Source: Candidatus Gerdarchaeota archaeon (GTDB lineage: Archaea; Asgardarchaeota; Heimdallarchaeia; JABLTI01). Taken from it: 46,520 nt of DNA. Under the pieces are notes generated by a model. That model saw nothing but the letters and a program-made list of their open reading frames with translations, ran no database searches and had not been told where the DNA came from. The first letter of the stretch is position 1; the number at the start of each line of letters is the position of its first letter. The stretch is from NCBI GenBank assembly GCA_016840945.1, contig JAEORJ010000097.1:1-46520 (forward strand), in the 5' to 3' direction. Of this stretch, positions 1 through 7,866 are shown in pieces. A program made the translations under genes and the position numbers.

Positions 1-1
1 G

Positions 2-433
2 AGGATAGATATTGTTGCCCAAAAGAAAATCGATTTCAAGATTGTTCATGTTATAATTGAAGTTAAGGATTGGCAAAAAGTTTCCAGGAGAACTGAAGAA
101 TCATTTTGCAAGCAAATTATCCAATATCTAATTGATTATTCATTAGAGGATGCTTTCAAAAAAAGTCATCCTGATAAATGGTCAACAACTGATTTGAAAC
201 TACATGATCAATATATTGGAATTTTATGTTTAACAAAAGGCTCACACTTTACTTTCAGAGAAACTTCAAATCATTATTTCCTAAAACATAAACAAATACA
301 AGGGATACCTTATCGAGAGCAATTTGCTAAACAAATAAGGCTATTTGTAGCCAGATATGATTTTCTTCCAAAAGTATTCGAGGTAATAGCTATTCCTTTA
401 TATAAAGAATCATCAATTGATGAGTGGTTTTAA
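2..433 (+). CDS. C-terminal part of a PD-(D/E)XK-like nuclease-fold protein (truncated by window edge)
   Basis: The reading frame is open from the first bases of the window to the TAA at 431-433, so this is the last 143 codons of a longer gene. A TTG at 194 is only an internal codon. Near the visible start there is an Asp (RIDIVA) followed about 20 residues later by a hydrophobic strand ending in E-V-K (VIIEVKDW). This D...ExK spacing is typical of the PD-(D/E)XK nuclease fold. A Lys/Arg- and aromatic-rich tail follows. The assignment is a fold-level guess from one motif, and the substrate and role are unknown. The downstream neighbour is an XPD-like helicase about 100 bases away on the same strand. 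Confidence 0.55.
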   Translation, partial: RIDIVAQKKIDFKIVHVIIEVKDWQKVSRRTEESFCKQIIQYLIDYSLEDAFKKSHPDKWSTTDLKLHDQYIGILCLTKGSHFTFRETSNHYFLKHKQIQGIPYREQFAKQIRLFVARYDFLPKVFEVIAIPLYKESSIDEWF

Positions 434-537
434 AATAGAAATTCCAATATTATTTCAATTAAACTAATTCACAGTGATAATACAAAGATTAAAAATAGTA
501 GAGTGAAAGAAAAACAGTACTTAACTATTGAAGTAAG

Positions 538-2487
538 TTGGTATTTCAAGATATGAATTCTAATAACATTCCTTCAGAAGTAAGAGAAATTTTCCCATAT
601 GATGCAGTGCGCAAAATACAAGATAGATTAATTTCTGTTACTTATGACTCATTAAAAGAAGGAAAAAATGTTATCATTGAAGGAGCTAATGGATTAGGAA
701 AAACAGTAGCAACATTAACTTCTTGTATTCCAATTGCTCGAGAGAATAAACTTCAAATTATTCATGTCTGTCGAACCAATAAACAAGCTGATCGGGTAAT
801 CTCTGAATTAAAGGAAATAGCTACTACAACACCAATTACTGGTGTATCCATACGTGGTAGACGTGAGATGTACCCAAATTCTCTTATTAAAAAACATGCA
901 GAAGATGCTGTTACAGCATCCATTTTATGCGGTCAATTAAAGAAACTCCGGAAGTGTGAATTGTATAATCGTATGAGTGAACAATTACCCTATATGAAGA
1001 ATGTTTTAAAGATTCTAAGAGAAGCACCAGCATCAAGCTCAGAAATCAATGAAATTTGTGAGGCGAATCGTGTTTGTCCTTATGAAATCATTCTCAAATT
1101 ACTAGAAGAGGTTGATGTTATAGGTGCAAGTTATCAATATATATTCAATCCAAATATCCGTGATGTCTTTATGAATAAAACCTCAAAAGGATTAAATGAC
1201 ATTTTATTGATTGTTGATGAATGTCATAACATCATAGATACTTGTATAGATATCTCAAGTGATCAATTGAGTTTGTTCTCAGTAAGGCAAGCATTGAAAG
1301 AAATTAAAGCATTTAATCGCAATGAATTTTTAAGACTCGTAAGAGGTTTAGCTGAATTTTTAGAAGAAAATCAGCAAAGAACTGAAATCGAAATTAAAAT
1401 TGATGCTTCTAAATTGCTCTACAATTTATCAAAAGAAGTTGGTGCCCCTATCGATGTAAATTATATTGATAAGATAATCAGTGCTGGCATGAAAATACAA
1501 CGTGAATATTTAGCTAGAGATAAACCACCACGATCATACCTCCATCGTATAGGTCAATTTATGAGAAAATTCGTAGTTACAAGAGATCGTTCAGAATTCC
1601 TTCATGTGGTTTCAAGTTATCGAACAAGAACAGAGGGATGGGGAACCCGTTTAGAAGTTATATCATTAGATGCTCGATTCACTACAAAAAGAGTCTTTGA
1701 ATATGTTAGAAACAGTGTTCACATTTCAGGCACAATCGAACCAATTGATGCATATTCAAAAATTGTAGGAATGGATCAATTACCACTTGTGACAGAAGTT
1801 CTGGATTCTCCTTATTCGGGAGAGAATGTCCAAGGGTATATCATAGATAAATTCAGCACAAAACTTAATGATCGCACAACTGAAAACTATCGTCAAATGT
1901 GCCATATTATTGCAGAAGCAGCTAACAACACTCCAGCAAACACTGGTATTTTTACAGCGTCTTATATTGTTTTAGATAGCTTATTAAGTGCTGGTTTAGA
2001 GAAGATGTTAGAAAGACCTCTCTTTTATGAAACTAGTAAAATGACATCTTCTGCTAATGATCGTTTGGTTAATGAATTCAAGCGGTTATCATCAAAGGGT
2101 GGAGCAGCATTAATGGGTGTTTTAGGTGGTAGAAGTTCAGAAGGGGCTGATTTTCCCGGTGAACAAATGAACACTTGTGTAATTGTTGGAATTCCTTATG
2201 CTAGACCAACCACTCGAATAGAATCACAGATTGAATATCTTGATGGTCAATTCTTTAAGAAAGGCCGCGAATATGGTTATGTGATTCCCGCTATTAGACG
2301 TGCAGCACAAGCTGCTGGCAGGCCAATTCGTTCTATTAATGATAAAGGACTTATTATCTTTCTTGATTATCGATTCGGACAATCGTATACCGCAAAATTC
2401 CTTCCATCATGGCTTAGACAAAATACGAAAACCTTGAATTATGAACCTGGGAGAATAGCTGAAATAGCAAAACATTTCTTCGGTTAA
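538..2487 (+). CDS. XPD/Rad3-like superfamily 2 DNA helicase with Fe-S cluster
   Basis: This is an ATP-dependent 5'-3' DNA helicase of the XPD/DinG group, expected to act in nucleotide excision repair or fork maintenance. Counting from the TTG at 538, the sequence shows a Walker A motif GANGLGKT at 49-56 and a Walker B box DECH at 227-230. Four cysteines between them (C131, C140, C174, C180) match the XPD 4Fe-4S domain. In the second RecA domain there is an SGT motif, then GRSSEGADFPGE, and a motif VI QAAGRPIRS near the C-terminus. The length of 649 residues suits archaeal XPD. An ATG at 553 is an equally plausible start; neither has a clear Shine-Dalgarno sequence. Its stop lies 6 bases from the stop of the convergent primase small-subunit gene. 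Confidence 0.9.
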   Translation: MVFQDMNSNNIPSEVREIFPYDAVRKIQDRLISVTYDSLKEGKNVIIEGANGLGKTVATLTSCIPIARENKLQIIHVCRTNKQADRVISELKEIATTTPITGVSIRGRREMYPNSLIKKHAEDAVTASILCGQLKKLRKCELYNRMSEQLPYMKNVLKILREAPASSSEINEICEANRVCPYEIILKLLEEVDVIGASYQYIFNPNIRDVFMNKTSKGLNDILLIVDECHNIIDTCIDISSDQLSLFSVRQALKEIKAFNRNEFLRLVRGLAEFLEENQQRTEIEIKIDASKLLYNLSKEVGAPIDVNYIDKIISAGMKIQREYLARDKPPRSYLHRIGQFMRKFVVTRDRSEFLHVVSSYRTRTEGWGTRLEVISLDARFTTKRVFEYVRNSVHISGTIEPIDAYSKIVGMDQLPLVTEVLDSPYSGENVQGYIIDKFSTKLNDRTTENYRQMCHIIAEAANNTPANTGIFTASYIVLDSLLSAGLEKMLERPLFYETSKMTSSANDRLVNEFKRLSSKGGAALMGVLGGRSSEGADFPGEQMNTCVIVGIPYARPTTRIESQIEYLDGQFFKKGREYGYVIPAIRRAAQAAGRPIRSINDKGLIIFLDYRFGQSYTAKFLPSWLRQNTKTLNYEPGRIAEIAKHFFG

Positions 2488-2493
2488 CAAAAT

Positions 2494-3522
2494 TTATGAT
2501 AATTTATCCCAAATCGTGGGGGCATTTTCTGGGAAGAAATTATGAATTTTCTTAATATCCACATTACAACAAATTTTACCTGTGCTGTCCTGTACACTAC
2601 CAGGTACTTTTAAGATTCTTCTAATATCAATTGAAACTTTGCGATCAATTCGAGGATATCGGTAGGTAATAATATGTGTAAAAACTTTATCTCGGTCTTG
2701 TTTTTTGTCCAAAATAGTATCATAGGTGTAATGAAAAGGCCGAGTGCTATTTTTTAAATTATAGTGTAATCTAGTAATTTGTTCTTTTGTAAATTTAAAA
2801 GGTTCAGCCCGTAATTCCTTTTCAGTTGCACGTTTGAAAAAAGTTTTTGCAATCATCTCAATGATACGATCTCTCAAAGGAAGGACTGCTTTAAGATCCT
2901 TCTCAACTGCTTGAGTTCTTGTTTCATCTTTAATGAGTGATAAGTATCTAATCATACTATTTCTTTGTTCTTGAGTTAAGATACCAGCTTCAGGATCTTG
3001 CACCCAAGCATGAAATCCTCTTCTACCTGAAAAAACCCAACGGATTTTCTTGAAGCCAAAGTCTTCTCGTAAAGATTTATCTAAAAACGCAGCTGCATCT
3101 TGAACAAGTGACCAACAATCACTACAATATTGGTTTTTACCACGGCAACCACACACTCTCACTAAATCGTAATCATTAAGATCCAAATCAAAGCAAAATT
3201 CTCGAGAGACCCATTTAATTCTTTGAATGGTATTATTTTTAGAGGGAGGGACTTCATAAACAGCGCCAACATAAGCCATACGTATTGGATTATTAACCAT
3301 ATAATTTACTAATTCATCGGTATTTTTGAATGATATATTTCGAACGAAAACATCATGCTCTAATAGAAAAGCGAATTCTCTACGATAAAAAGTACCAAGC
3401 CCAATAATTGAAATAAGATCTCCCGGATCAAAGACTTTCTGATAATATTCTTGAATAAGCGAGGTCGGTATAGTGAGTTGTTCAATCTCTGTTTTTTTAC
3501 TGGTATTTTTCTCATCAGACAA
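2494..3522 (-). CDS. priS: DNA primase small (catalytic) subunit PriS
   Basis: PriS is the catalytic subunit of archaeal/eukaryotic primase, which makes RNA or DNA primers at replication forks with PriL. The catalytic Asp pair is visible in FDLDLND (D112, D114). A zinc knuckle C124-x-C126-x6-C133-x2-C136 follows, then the nucleotide-binding motif SGRRGFHAW at 165-173. The late block IDIRRILKVPGSV is also typical of PriS. The length of 342 residues is normal. The start is TTG at 3522, chosen because a strong Shine-Dalgarno GAGGAGG lies just upstream inside the end of priL. The gene begins one base after the priL stop, so the two subunits are almost certainly co-translated. Confidence 0.95.
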   Translation of the reverse strand: MSDEKNTSKKTEIEQLTIPTSLIQEYYQKVFDPGDLISIIGLGTFYRREFAFLLEHDVFVRNISFKNTDELVNYMVNNPIRMAYVGAVYEVPPSKNNTIQRIKWVSREFCFDLDLNDYDLVRVCGCRGKNQYCSDCWSLVQDAAAFLDKSLREDFGFKKIRWVFSGRRGFHAWVQDPEAGILTQEQRNSMIRYLSLIKDETRTQAVEKDLKAVLPLRDRIIEMIAKTFFKRATEKELRAEPFKFTKEQITRLHYNLKNSTRPFHYTYDTILDKKQDRDKVFTHIITYRYPRIDRKVSIDIRRILKVPGSVQDSTGKICCNVDIKKIHNFFPENAPTIWDKLS

Positions 3523-3523
3523 C

Positions 3524-4822
3524 TTATTGATCCTCCTCTTCTTCTTTTGATTGTTTCTTCTCGTTTGGTTCTCTTTGAATTAATCCCTTAACTTTGGCAG
3601 CATAGGTTGTATACCCTAAGGGGTGTTTAATTGGTCTAGCTGCACGATTAAATCGTAAATTGAACATTACTGCACAAGCATCGCTTGGTTTTTTATCAAT
3701 AACTTTACTTTCTAATAAACGGATATTCTCTTCGATTTTTCGTGAAGGGTTTTTGAATTCTTTTCGTAATTGTTTGTCAATTTCTTCAACAGATTGATGC
3801 ATAAAAGTACAATAATATTGATCTTGTATAGTTGTGCACTCTGGAGCATCGTAATCAGTTTCTCCTCCCTCAAGGCCATACATATGCCGAATAATATAGC
3901 CGGGGGGGCCACCTACAAATTGCTCAAAGGTAAGGCCAACATTATCAACAGCGTTTCTATACCAGAACTGAAGTTGTTCTTCTACTGACATTCCTAATCT
4001 TTTCAAATATAATCCTAATTGAAATCGTTCTTGATGCCCAATGTGACCTTTATTCATAACTTCATTGTACAAATCAAGGATACATTGTGGAAAAAGGTCT
4101 TGACGGTTAAACAAATCATAGTTTTCAATATCAATTTTACCAGATGCTTGGGCAATTGAATGAATTGTTTTTCCTGATTCTTCTTGAAGTTCTTGAATTG
4201 CTCCTCTGACTGTTCTATCAATACTATCCTTAGATGCTTTAATTCTTTGAGCGAGTAATCTTTCAAAAGCAATTTTTACACTATTAGCAAAATCACTAAT
4301 TGTTCCAATTGCCCAACCGTTTCGTAATAATAGTGATCTATTACTTACTATTTTAGGTACATAAGTGAATTTAATCCCCACAGCTTCTATACGTTTATTT
4401 TTCATACGAAAATCCTTGAAATAATTGTGATTGATATCAAAAATTGTCCAAACCTCTTTAGGGCCAATAACAGCATTGTCTCCATAGAAATATTTAGCGA
4501 TATCAATTTTCTCCTGAAGGGTTTTAGCATTTAGAAATCGCCATTCAAATAAATCGCCTTCTTGTTCAATCAACCAACCAAAGATTCTTGAGTTTTCAGC
4601 TGCTGCTAATCGTAAAAGACCATGACCTGCAAATTCCTCATAAATCTCTCGGGTATAACTAGGATGAGCACTATTTCTAGCGGGATACCATCGTTGTCCT
4701 TGCATTAGCTTATTTGCTCTCTCTCGAGCAATTCTTGGCCACTCATCCATATCTAAACGGAAATTCTCTTGAGGGATAGATACTTCATTTATTCTTTTTA
4801 CGACAACCCAATCAGGAATCAA
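3524..4822 (-). CDS. priL: DNA primase large subunit PriL with C-terminal Fe-S domain
   Basis: PriL is the regulatory subunit that partners PriS in primer synthesis. The four Fe-S ligand cysteines of the C-terminal domain appear as C247, C329, C338 and C383. Around them are family-like stretches, including HQERFQLGLYLKRLGMS and a tract resembling the PriL RHMYG motif. The N-terminal half is helical and weakly conserved, as usual. The protein ends in a run of acidic residues (EEEEED) that probably forms a disordered tail. The start is TTG at 4822 behind a GTGAGG sequence. It is the first gene of the priL-priS operon and converges with the XPD-like helicase gene. Confidence 0.93.
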   Translation of the reverse strand: MIPDWVVVKRINEVSIPQENFRLDMDEWPRIARERANKLMQGQRWYPARNSAHPSYTREIYEEFAGHGLLRLAAAENSRIFGWLIEQEGDLFEWRFLNAKTLQEKIDIAKYFYGDNAVIGPKEVWTIFDINHNYFKDFRMKNKRIEAVGIKFTYVPKIVSNRSLLLRNGWAIGTISDFANSVKIAFERLLAQRIKASKDSIDRTVRGAIQELQEESGKTIHSIAQASGKIDIENYDLFNRQDLFPQCILDLYNEVMNKGHIGHQERFQLGLYLKRLGMSVEEQLQFWYRNAVDNVGLTFEQFVGGPPGYIIRHMYGLEGGETDYDAPECTTIQDQYYCTFMHQSVEEIDKQLRKEFKNPSRKIEENIRLLESKVIDKKPSDACAVMFNLRFNRAARPIKHPLGYTTYAAKVKGLIQREPNEKKQSKEEEEDQ

Positions 4823-4995
4823 ACTATTATCCTCACAAACGAATTGGAAAAATTCTATAATAAGTTAGCTGTCTTTCTACTTTTAAACCATTTTAATATT
4901 TTCAAACAATTAATTTTTTTCCTTTTAGAACAATTAGCTTTTCTTACGAATAATTTATTATTACTTTCTTCAATCATATTTCTGAAGTGTTACTT

Positions 4996-5160
4996 ATGCC
5001 AGTGGAAATAAATGAAGCATTGTGCGGGTTTTGTTTAGGGTGTGCAATGGTCTGTCCAGAAGAAATATTCTATATTAAAGATGAAAAGCTATACCTTAAA
5101 GATGGCTGCACTGATTGTGGTTTATGTATTGAAACTTGCCCTGTAAAAGCTATCTCCTAG
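4996..5160 (+). CDS. Small 2[4Fe-4S] ferredoxin, 54 residues
   Basis: This short gene encodes a bacterial-type ferredoxin with two complete cluster motifs. C10-x2-C13-x2-C16-x3-C20-P and C38-x2-C41-x2-C44-x3-C48-P are both intact, and the frame runs from ATG 4996 to TAG 5158-5160. The protein is almost nothing but the two motifs and a short loop between them. It would serve as a soluble low-potential electron carrier; the partner enzyme is not evident. It lies upstream of the priL start on the opposite strand, with the Tudor-like gene following 70 bases later. Its small size makes it easy to miss in gene calling, but the motif spacing leaves little doubt. Confidence 0.9.
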   Translation: MPVEINEALCGFCLGCAMVCPEEIFYIKDEKLYLKDGCTDCGLCIETCPVKAIS

Positions 5161-5230
5161 AGGTCAAACATTTTTAAATAAATAAATAATATATTATTTT
5201 TGTTGTCAAATTTGATTGGTGTAAATACAA

Positions 5231-5545
5231 ATGACCTGGCATGAAGGAGATCGTGTTTGGGCAAATTGGCCTGATGATGATTTTTGGTATTCTGGGATTA
5301 TTCAAAAAATAGAGGGACATAATTATGATATTCTATTTGATGATGGATATAAACTAACACTAAAAGAACACGATATTAAACAAATAGATATCAGTATTGG
5401 TATGAAAGTTTTAGCCAAATGGCAAGGGAAAGGCGCTTATTATTTTGCCAAAATATTAGAACGTAATGGTGACTCGTATCTGATCGAATATGATGATGAT
5501 AAATCTAAGGAGTGGCTTCCAATCGGTATGCTAGCCATCACTTGA
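5231..5545 (+). CDS. Tandem Tudor-like (double beta-barrel) protein, 104 residues
   Basis: Two homologous units of about 48 residues make up the whole protein. Unit 1 (about 5-50) reads GDRVWANWPDD..FWYSGII..YDILFDDG, and unit 2 (about 57-102) reads GMKVLAKWQGKGAYYFAKIL..YLIEYDDD. The pattern of 'G.+V.A.W', an aromatic pair 'W/YY.G/AKI' and 'Y.I.FDDG' is that of Tudor/Agenet-like barrels, which in eukaryotes read methylated Lys/Arg or bind nucleic acid. Aromatic residues for a cage are present in both units. The start is ATG 5231, and an AT-rich TATA-like stretch lies about 40-60 bases upstream. It is a stand-alone monocistronic gene. The ligand is unknown and the domain call is by pattern only. 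Confidence 0.75.
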   Translation: MTWHEGDRVWANWPDDDFWYSGIIQKIEGHNYDILFDDGYKLTLKEHDIKQIDISIGMKVLAKWQGKGAYYFAKILERNGDSYLIEYDDDKSKEWLPIGMLAIT

Positions 5546-5678
5546 GAAAAAAAACTTGTTTTTACTTAATTTTTGCTCTCATTCTTGCACGTAATTTCCG
5601 TGTAATATGAAGATATTCTTTGTATTTTAATGTAAGAATACTCAATAGTTGATTGGTAATTGATGGAGGATACAAAAA

Positions 5679-6101
5679 TTGGCAGGATTAGCTATAATTG
5701 GTATAACTGTTCTCGGAACGCTTATTGGAACCTCTGCGTTCCTTTTTAGAAGAAGAGCTAATGCTAGATTAGAAGATGAAAAGAAAGAAGTTGTTACTTT
5801 AACCTTGCGTGGTTTACAGGATATCGATTCGATCAAAGAAATAGTAAGTCGAGGAAATATGGTTATCCTTGGTATCAAAGAATTAGCACGACTTGATACT
5901 ATCAGATTAAAAAGGTCAATTTTACAACTCCGATCTTATGTAAATACAACAGGTGGGGCTATGATGGCATTAGGTAAGGAATTTGTCGTAGTTGTTCCAC
6001 CAAATATGAAGTTATCAGCTATTAGGCGAACACTTGAATCAGCAGACAGTGACAGTGATATTCATCCACCTGATATCCCAACTGAGGTTGGCACTTTATG
6101 A
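5679..6101 (+). CDS. sepF: SepF-like cell-division protein with N-terminal membrane anchor
   Basis: SepF tethers FtsZ to the membrane in archaea and many Gram-positive bacteria. Residues about 37-113 match the SepF fold: a beta strand EVVTLTLRGL, a helix covering DIDSIKEIVSRG, the strand MVILGIKEL, a long helix, then GGAMMALGKEFVVVVPPN. The N-terminus carries a hydrophobic segment at about 3-23 followed by RRR. This looks like a real transmembrane anchor rather than the usual amphipathic targeting helix. The start is TTG 5679, supported by a GGAGG 7-8 bases upstream; there is no ATG alternative. Its stop overlaps the ATG of the next gene by four bases, so the two form an operon. A C-terminal Asp/Ser-rich tail follows the domain. 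Confidence 0.78.
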   Translation: MAGLAIIGITVLGTLIGTSAFLFRRRANARLEDEKKEVVTLTLRGLQDIDSIKEIVSRGNMVILGIKELARLDTIRLKRSILQLRSYVNTTGGAMMALGKEFVVVVPPNMKLSAIRRTLESADSDSDIHPPDIPTEVGTL

Positions 6102-6511
6102 ATTCAATAATAGCAACTCGTATTTACAATCTTGTATCAAATGACCCTGCAAAAATAGCTGTTCTAGGGCTTTTAGCTGATGGAAGGTGGCATACCAGAT
6201 TCGAAGTTGAATCAGTGGCAAAAGACTATAGACCAACAATTGGTCTGGTTGGTATCTGTATGATTCTGAAAAAACTGCAAGATGCTGATTCGGAATTATT
6301 AGAAGTTTATGAAAATAGTTCTGGGAGTTTTTATCGATTAAATCCCCAAAGAACGTCGATAATAAAGAAAATTGTGAGCTATCATCAATCAAGTTCAAAG
6401 AATCCACAACTGACTTCATCTTCAGCTGAATTTAAAAAATTTAAAGAACGATTGCGTCAAACCAGAAAAACCGAACAAGAATTTGATACTGATTTGAACA
6501 CGTTTTTATAA
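6098..6511 (+). CDS. Winged-helix-like protein co-translated with sepF
   Basis: The ATG overlaps the sepF stop as ATGA, implying translational coupling. Residues about 18-80 look like a winged helix: AVLGLLADGRWHTRFEVES, a helix, then a strand-rich segment ending SGSFYRLNP. The C-terminal third is charged, Ser- and Lys-rich, and likely disordered. No specific family was recognised. From its position it may regulate or assist SepF/FtsZ, but that is inference from gene order alone. A strong GC-rich hairpin follows 16 bases after the stop. Confidence 0.65.
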   Translation: MNSIIATRIYNLVSNDPAKIAVLGLLADGRWHTRFEVESVAKDYRPTIGLVGICMILKKLQDADSELLEVYENSSGSFYRLNPQRTSIIKKIVSYHQSSSKNPQLTSSSAEFKKFKERLRQTRKTEQEFDTDLNTFL

Positions 6512-6526
6512 AATAATAATTAACAT

Positions 6527-6544
6527 CCCTCCAATAAAGGAGGG
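6527..6544. terminator. Stem-loop between convergent genes
   Basis: CCCTCC and GGAGGG pair across a six-base loop AATAAA. A T-run follows on the plus strand and an A/T-rich stretch on the other side. It sits between the stops of the winged-helix gene and the geranylgeranyl reductase gene, so it could terminate both. Confidence 0.6.
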
Positions 6545-6557
6545 CTAAACTATTTTT

Positions 6558-7784
6558 TCAGTCGCTTAAAACTTCTTTAAGCAATTTTAGTAGGGATGGA
6601 TCTTTCTTCATTAATTTGGCTCCTAATTTAATTTGAGTCCAACGTCCTGTAACTGCTTTCGTTAAATCCTCACCATCAAAAGCATCAACAATATTCTCCA
6701 TTTGCTCATCAGTAATGATATCTAGAACCTTTCTTGCTCTCGATCCTAATCTAAAAGATTTTCCATAAGCGTTTTCCCATAATTTTTCATATTTATTTCT
6801 AAGCATTTTTTCAGAAAAATTCTCTTTTTCAAAAGCTTCTACCAAGGTGTCACTGATCATTTTTCCAGCTTCCATTCCATAAGCAATACCTCCTCCTGTT
6901 AAAGGATTGACTTGTCTAGCAGCGTCACCTACTAGCATTACTCGGTCAGTTGCTAATTTCTCTAAAGAACCACCAACAGGGATGGCTCCAATTCGTTCTT
7001 CAATAATTTTAGCTTTTTTGAATCGTTGTTTAGCTTCAGGATGTTTGTATATAAAATCATCAAGATAATCTTTTACACTTTTCTTCCCATAACCAACACC
7101 AACCCCTATCCCTATATTTGCACATTGATTTCCTTTTGGAAAAATCCAAATGTATCCTCTAGGAGCTACCTCATTGCCCATATAAAGATCAATGAATGTT
7201 GGTTCATCACATTCCACTCCTACCATCTCATATCCCACAGAAGTATCAAGATCGTTTGGATCAATTGGTTCAGCTAAACCTGAATTTCTAGCAACAACAC
7301 TATACAAACCATCTGCACCAATAACCACTGGAGCTTGCATGGTGATTTCCTTACCTTTTCTTTCTGCTTTTAAAGTGACGCCTTTTTCTTTGTCAATTTT
7401 AATATTAGTAACTCGAGTGTTAATTGCTATACCAGCTCCCTCTAAAACAGCTCCAATTAAAAGTTCCTTATCAAAAACTCTTCGATCAATAATGTAGCCT
7501 TCACCTGATGGTAACTGATAGTGAACTTTCTTCAAAGAAGGGCTAAATACTCTAAAACCAGTAACCTCAGTTCGGATTGATTGCTTTGGCACACCAATTT
7601 TAAGGATTTCATTGATTGTCTCTTTTCCTATAGCTTCACCACATTGAACTGGTATACCAACATGGCTTTTTGCTTCTAAAATTTGAACCTTAAATCCTTC
7701 GCGTGCTAAGAACCTTGCTGTAGTAGAACCTGCTGGGCCACTACCAACAACAATGATATCCCAATTTTCTGTGTCAGAGCTCAT
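6558..7784 (-). CDS. Geranylgeranyl reductase family flavoprotein (archaeal lipid saturation)
   Basis: This is an FAD enzyme that reduces the double bonds of geranylgeranyl chains, most likely in archaeal ether lipids. The N-terminal dinucleotide motif GSGPAGS starts at residue 14. A conserved Cys-Gly-Glu follows at 48-50, the family motif YIWIFPKG lies at 211-218, and the second FAD motif VGDAARQVNPLTGGG lies near 285-299. The length of about 408 residues is normal. The start is ATG 7784 with AAAGGATG upstream; a TTG at 7790 would add two residues. It lies downstream of the MttB-like gene on the same strand with an 82-base gap, so it may be a separate transcription unit. Substrate choice (lipid versus quinone or other isoprenoid) cannot be read from the sequence. 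Confidence 0.88.
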   Translation of the reverse strand: MSSDTENWDIIVVGSGPAGSTTARFLAREGFKVQILEAKSHVGIPVQCGEAIGKETINEILKIGVPKQSIRTEVTGFRVFSPSLKKVHYQLPSGEGYIIDRRVFDKELLIGAVLEGAGIAINTRVTNIKIDKEKGVTLKAERKGKEITMQAPVVIGADGLYSVVARNSGLAEPIDPNDLDTSVGYEMVGVECDEPTFIDLYMGNEVAPRGYIWIFPKGNQCANIGIGVGVGYGKKSVKDYLDDFIYKHPEAKQRFKKAKIIEERIGAIPVGGSLEKLATDRVMLVGDAARQVNPLTGGGIAYGMEAGKMISDTLVEAFEKENFSEKMLRNKYEKLWENAYGKSFRLGSRARKVLDIITDEQMENIVDAFDGEDLTKAVTGRWTQIKLGAKLMKKDPSLLKLLKEVLSD

Positions 7785-7866
7785 AACCAAAACATCCTTT
7801 CATCTTCTTGCTATTGATGTCCTTTTAACTTTTTTATTTATAGTACTTTACTAAACAATGATTTTG

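Noticed and set aside
4769..5011. 80-residue plus-strand frame over the priL start
   Set aside because: Low-complexity Leu/Phe/Asn composition, overlaps the opposite-strand priL start and the real ferredoxin in another frame.
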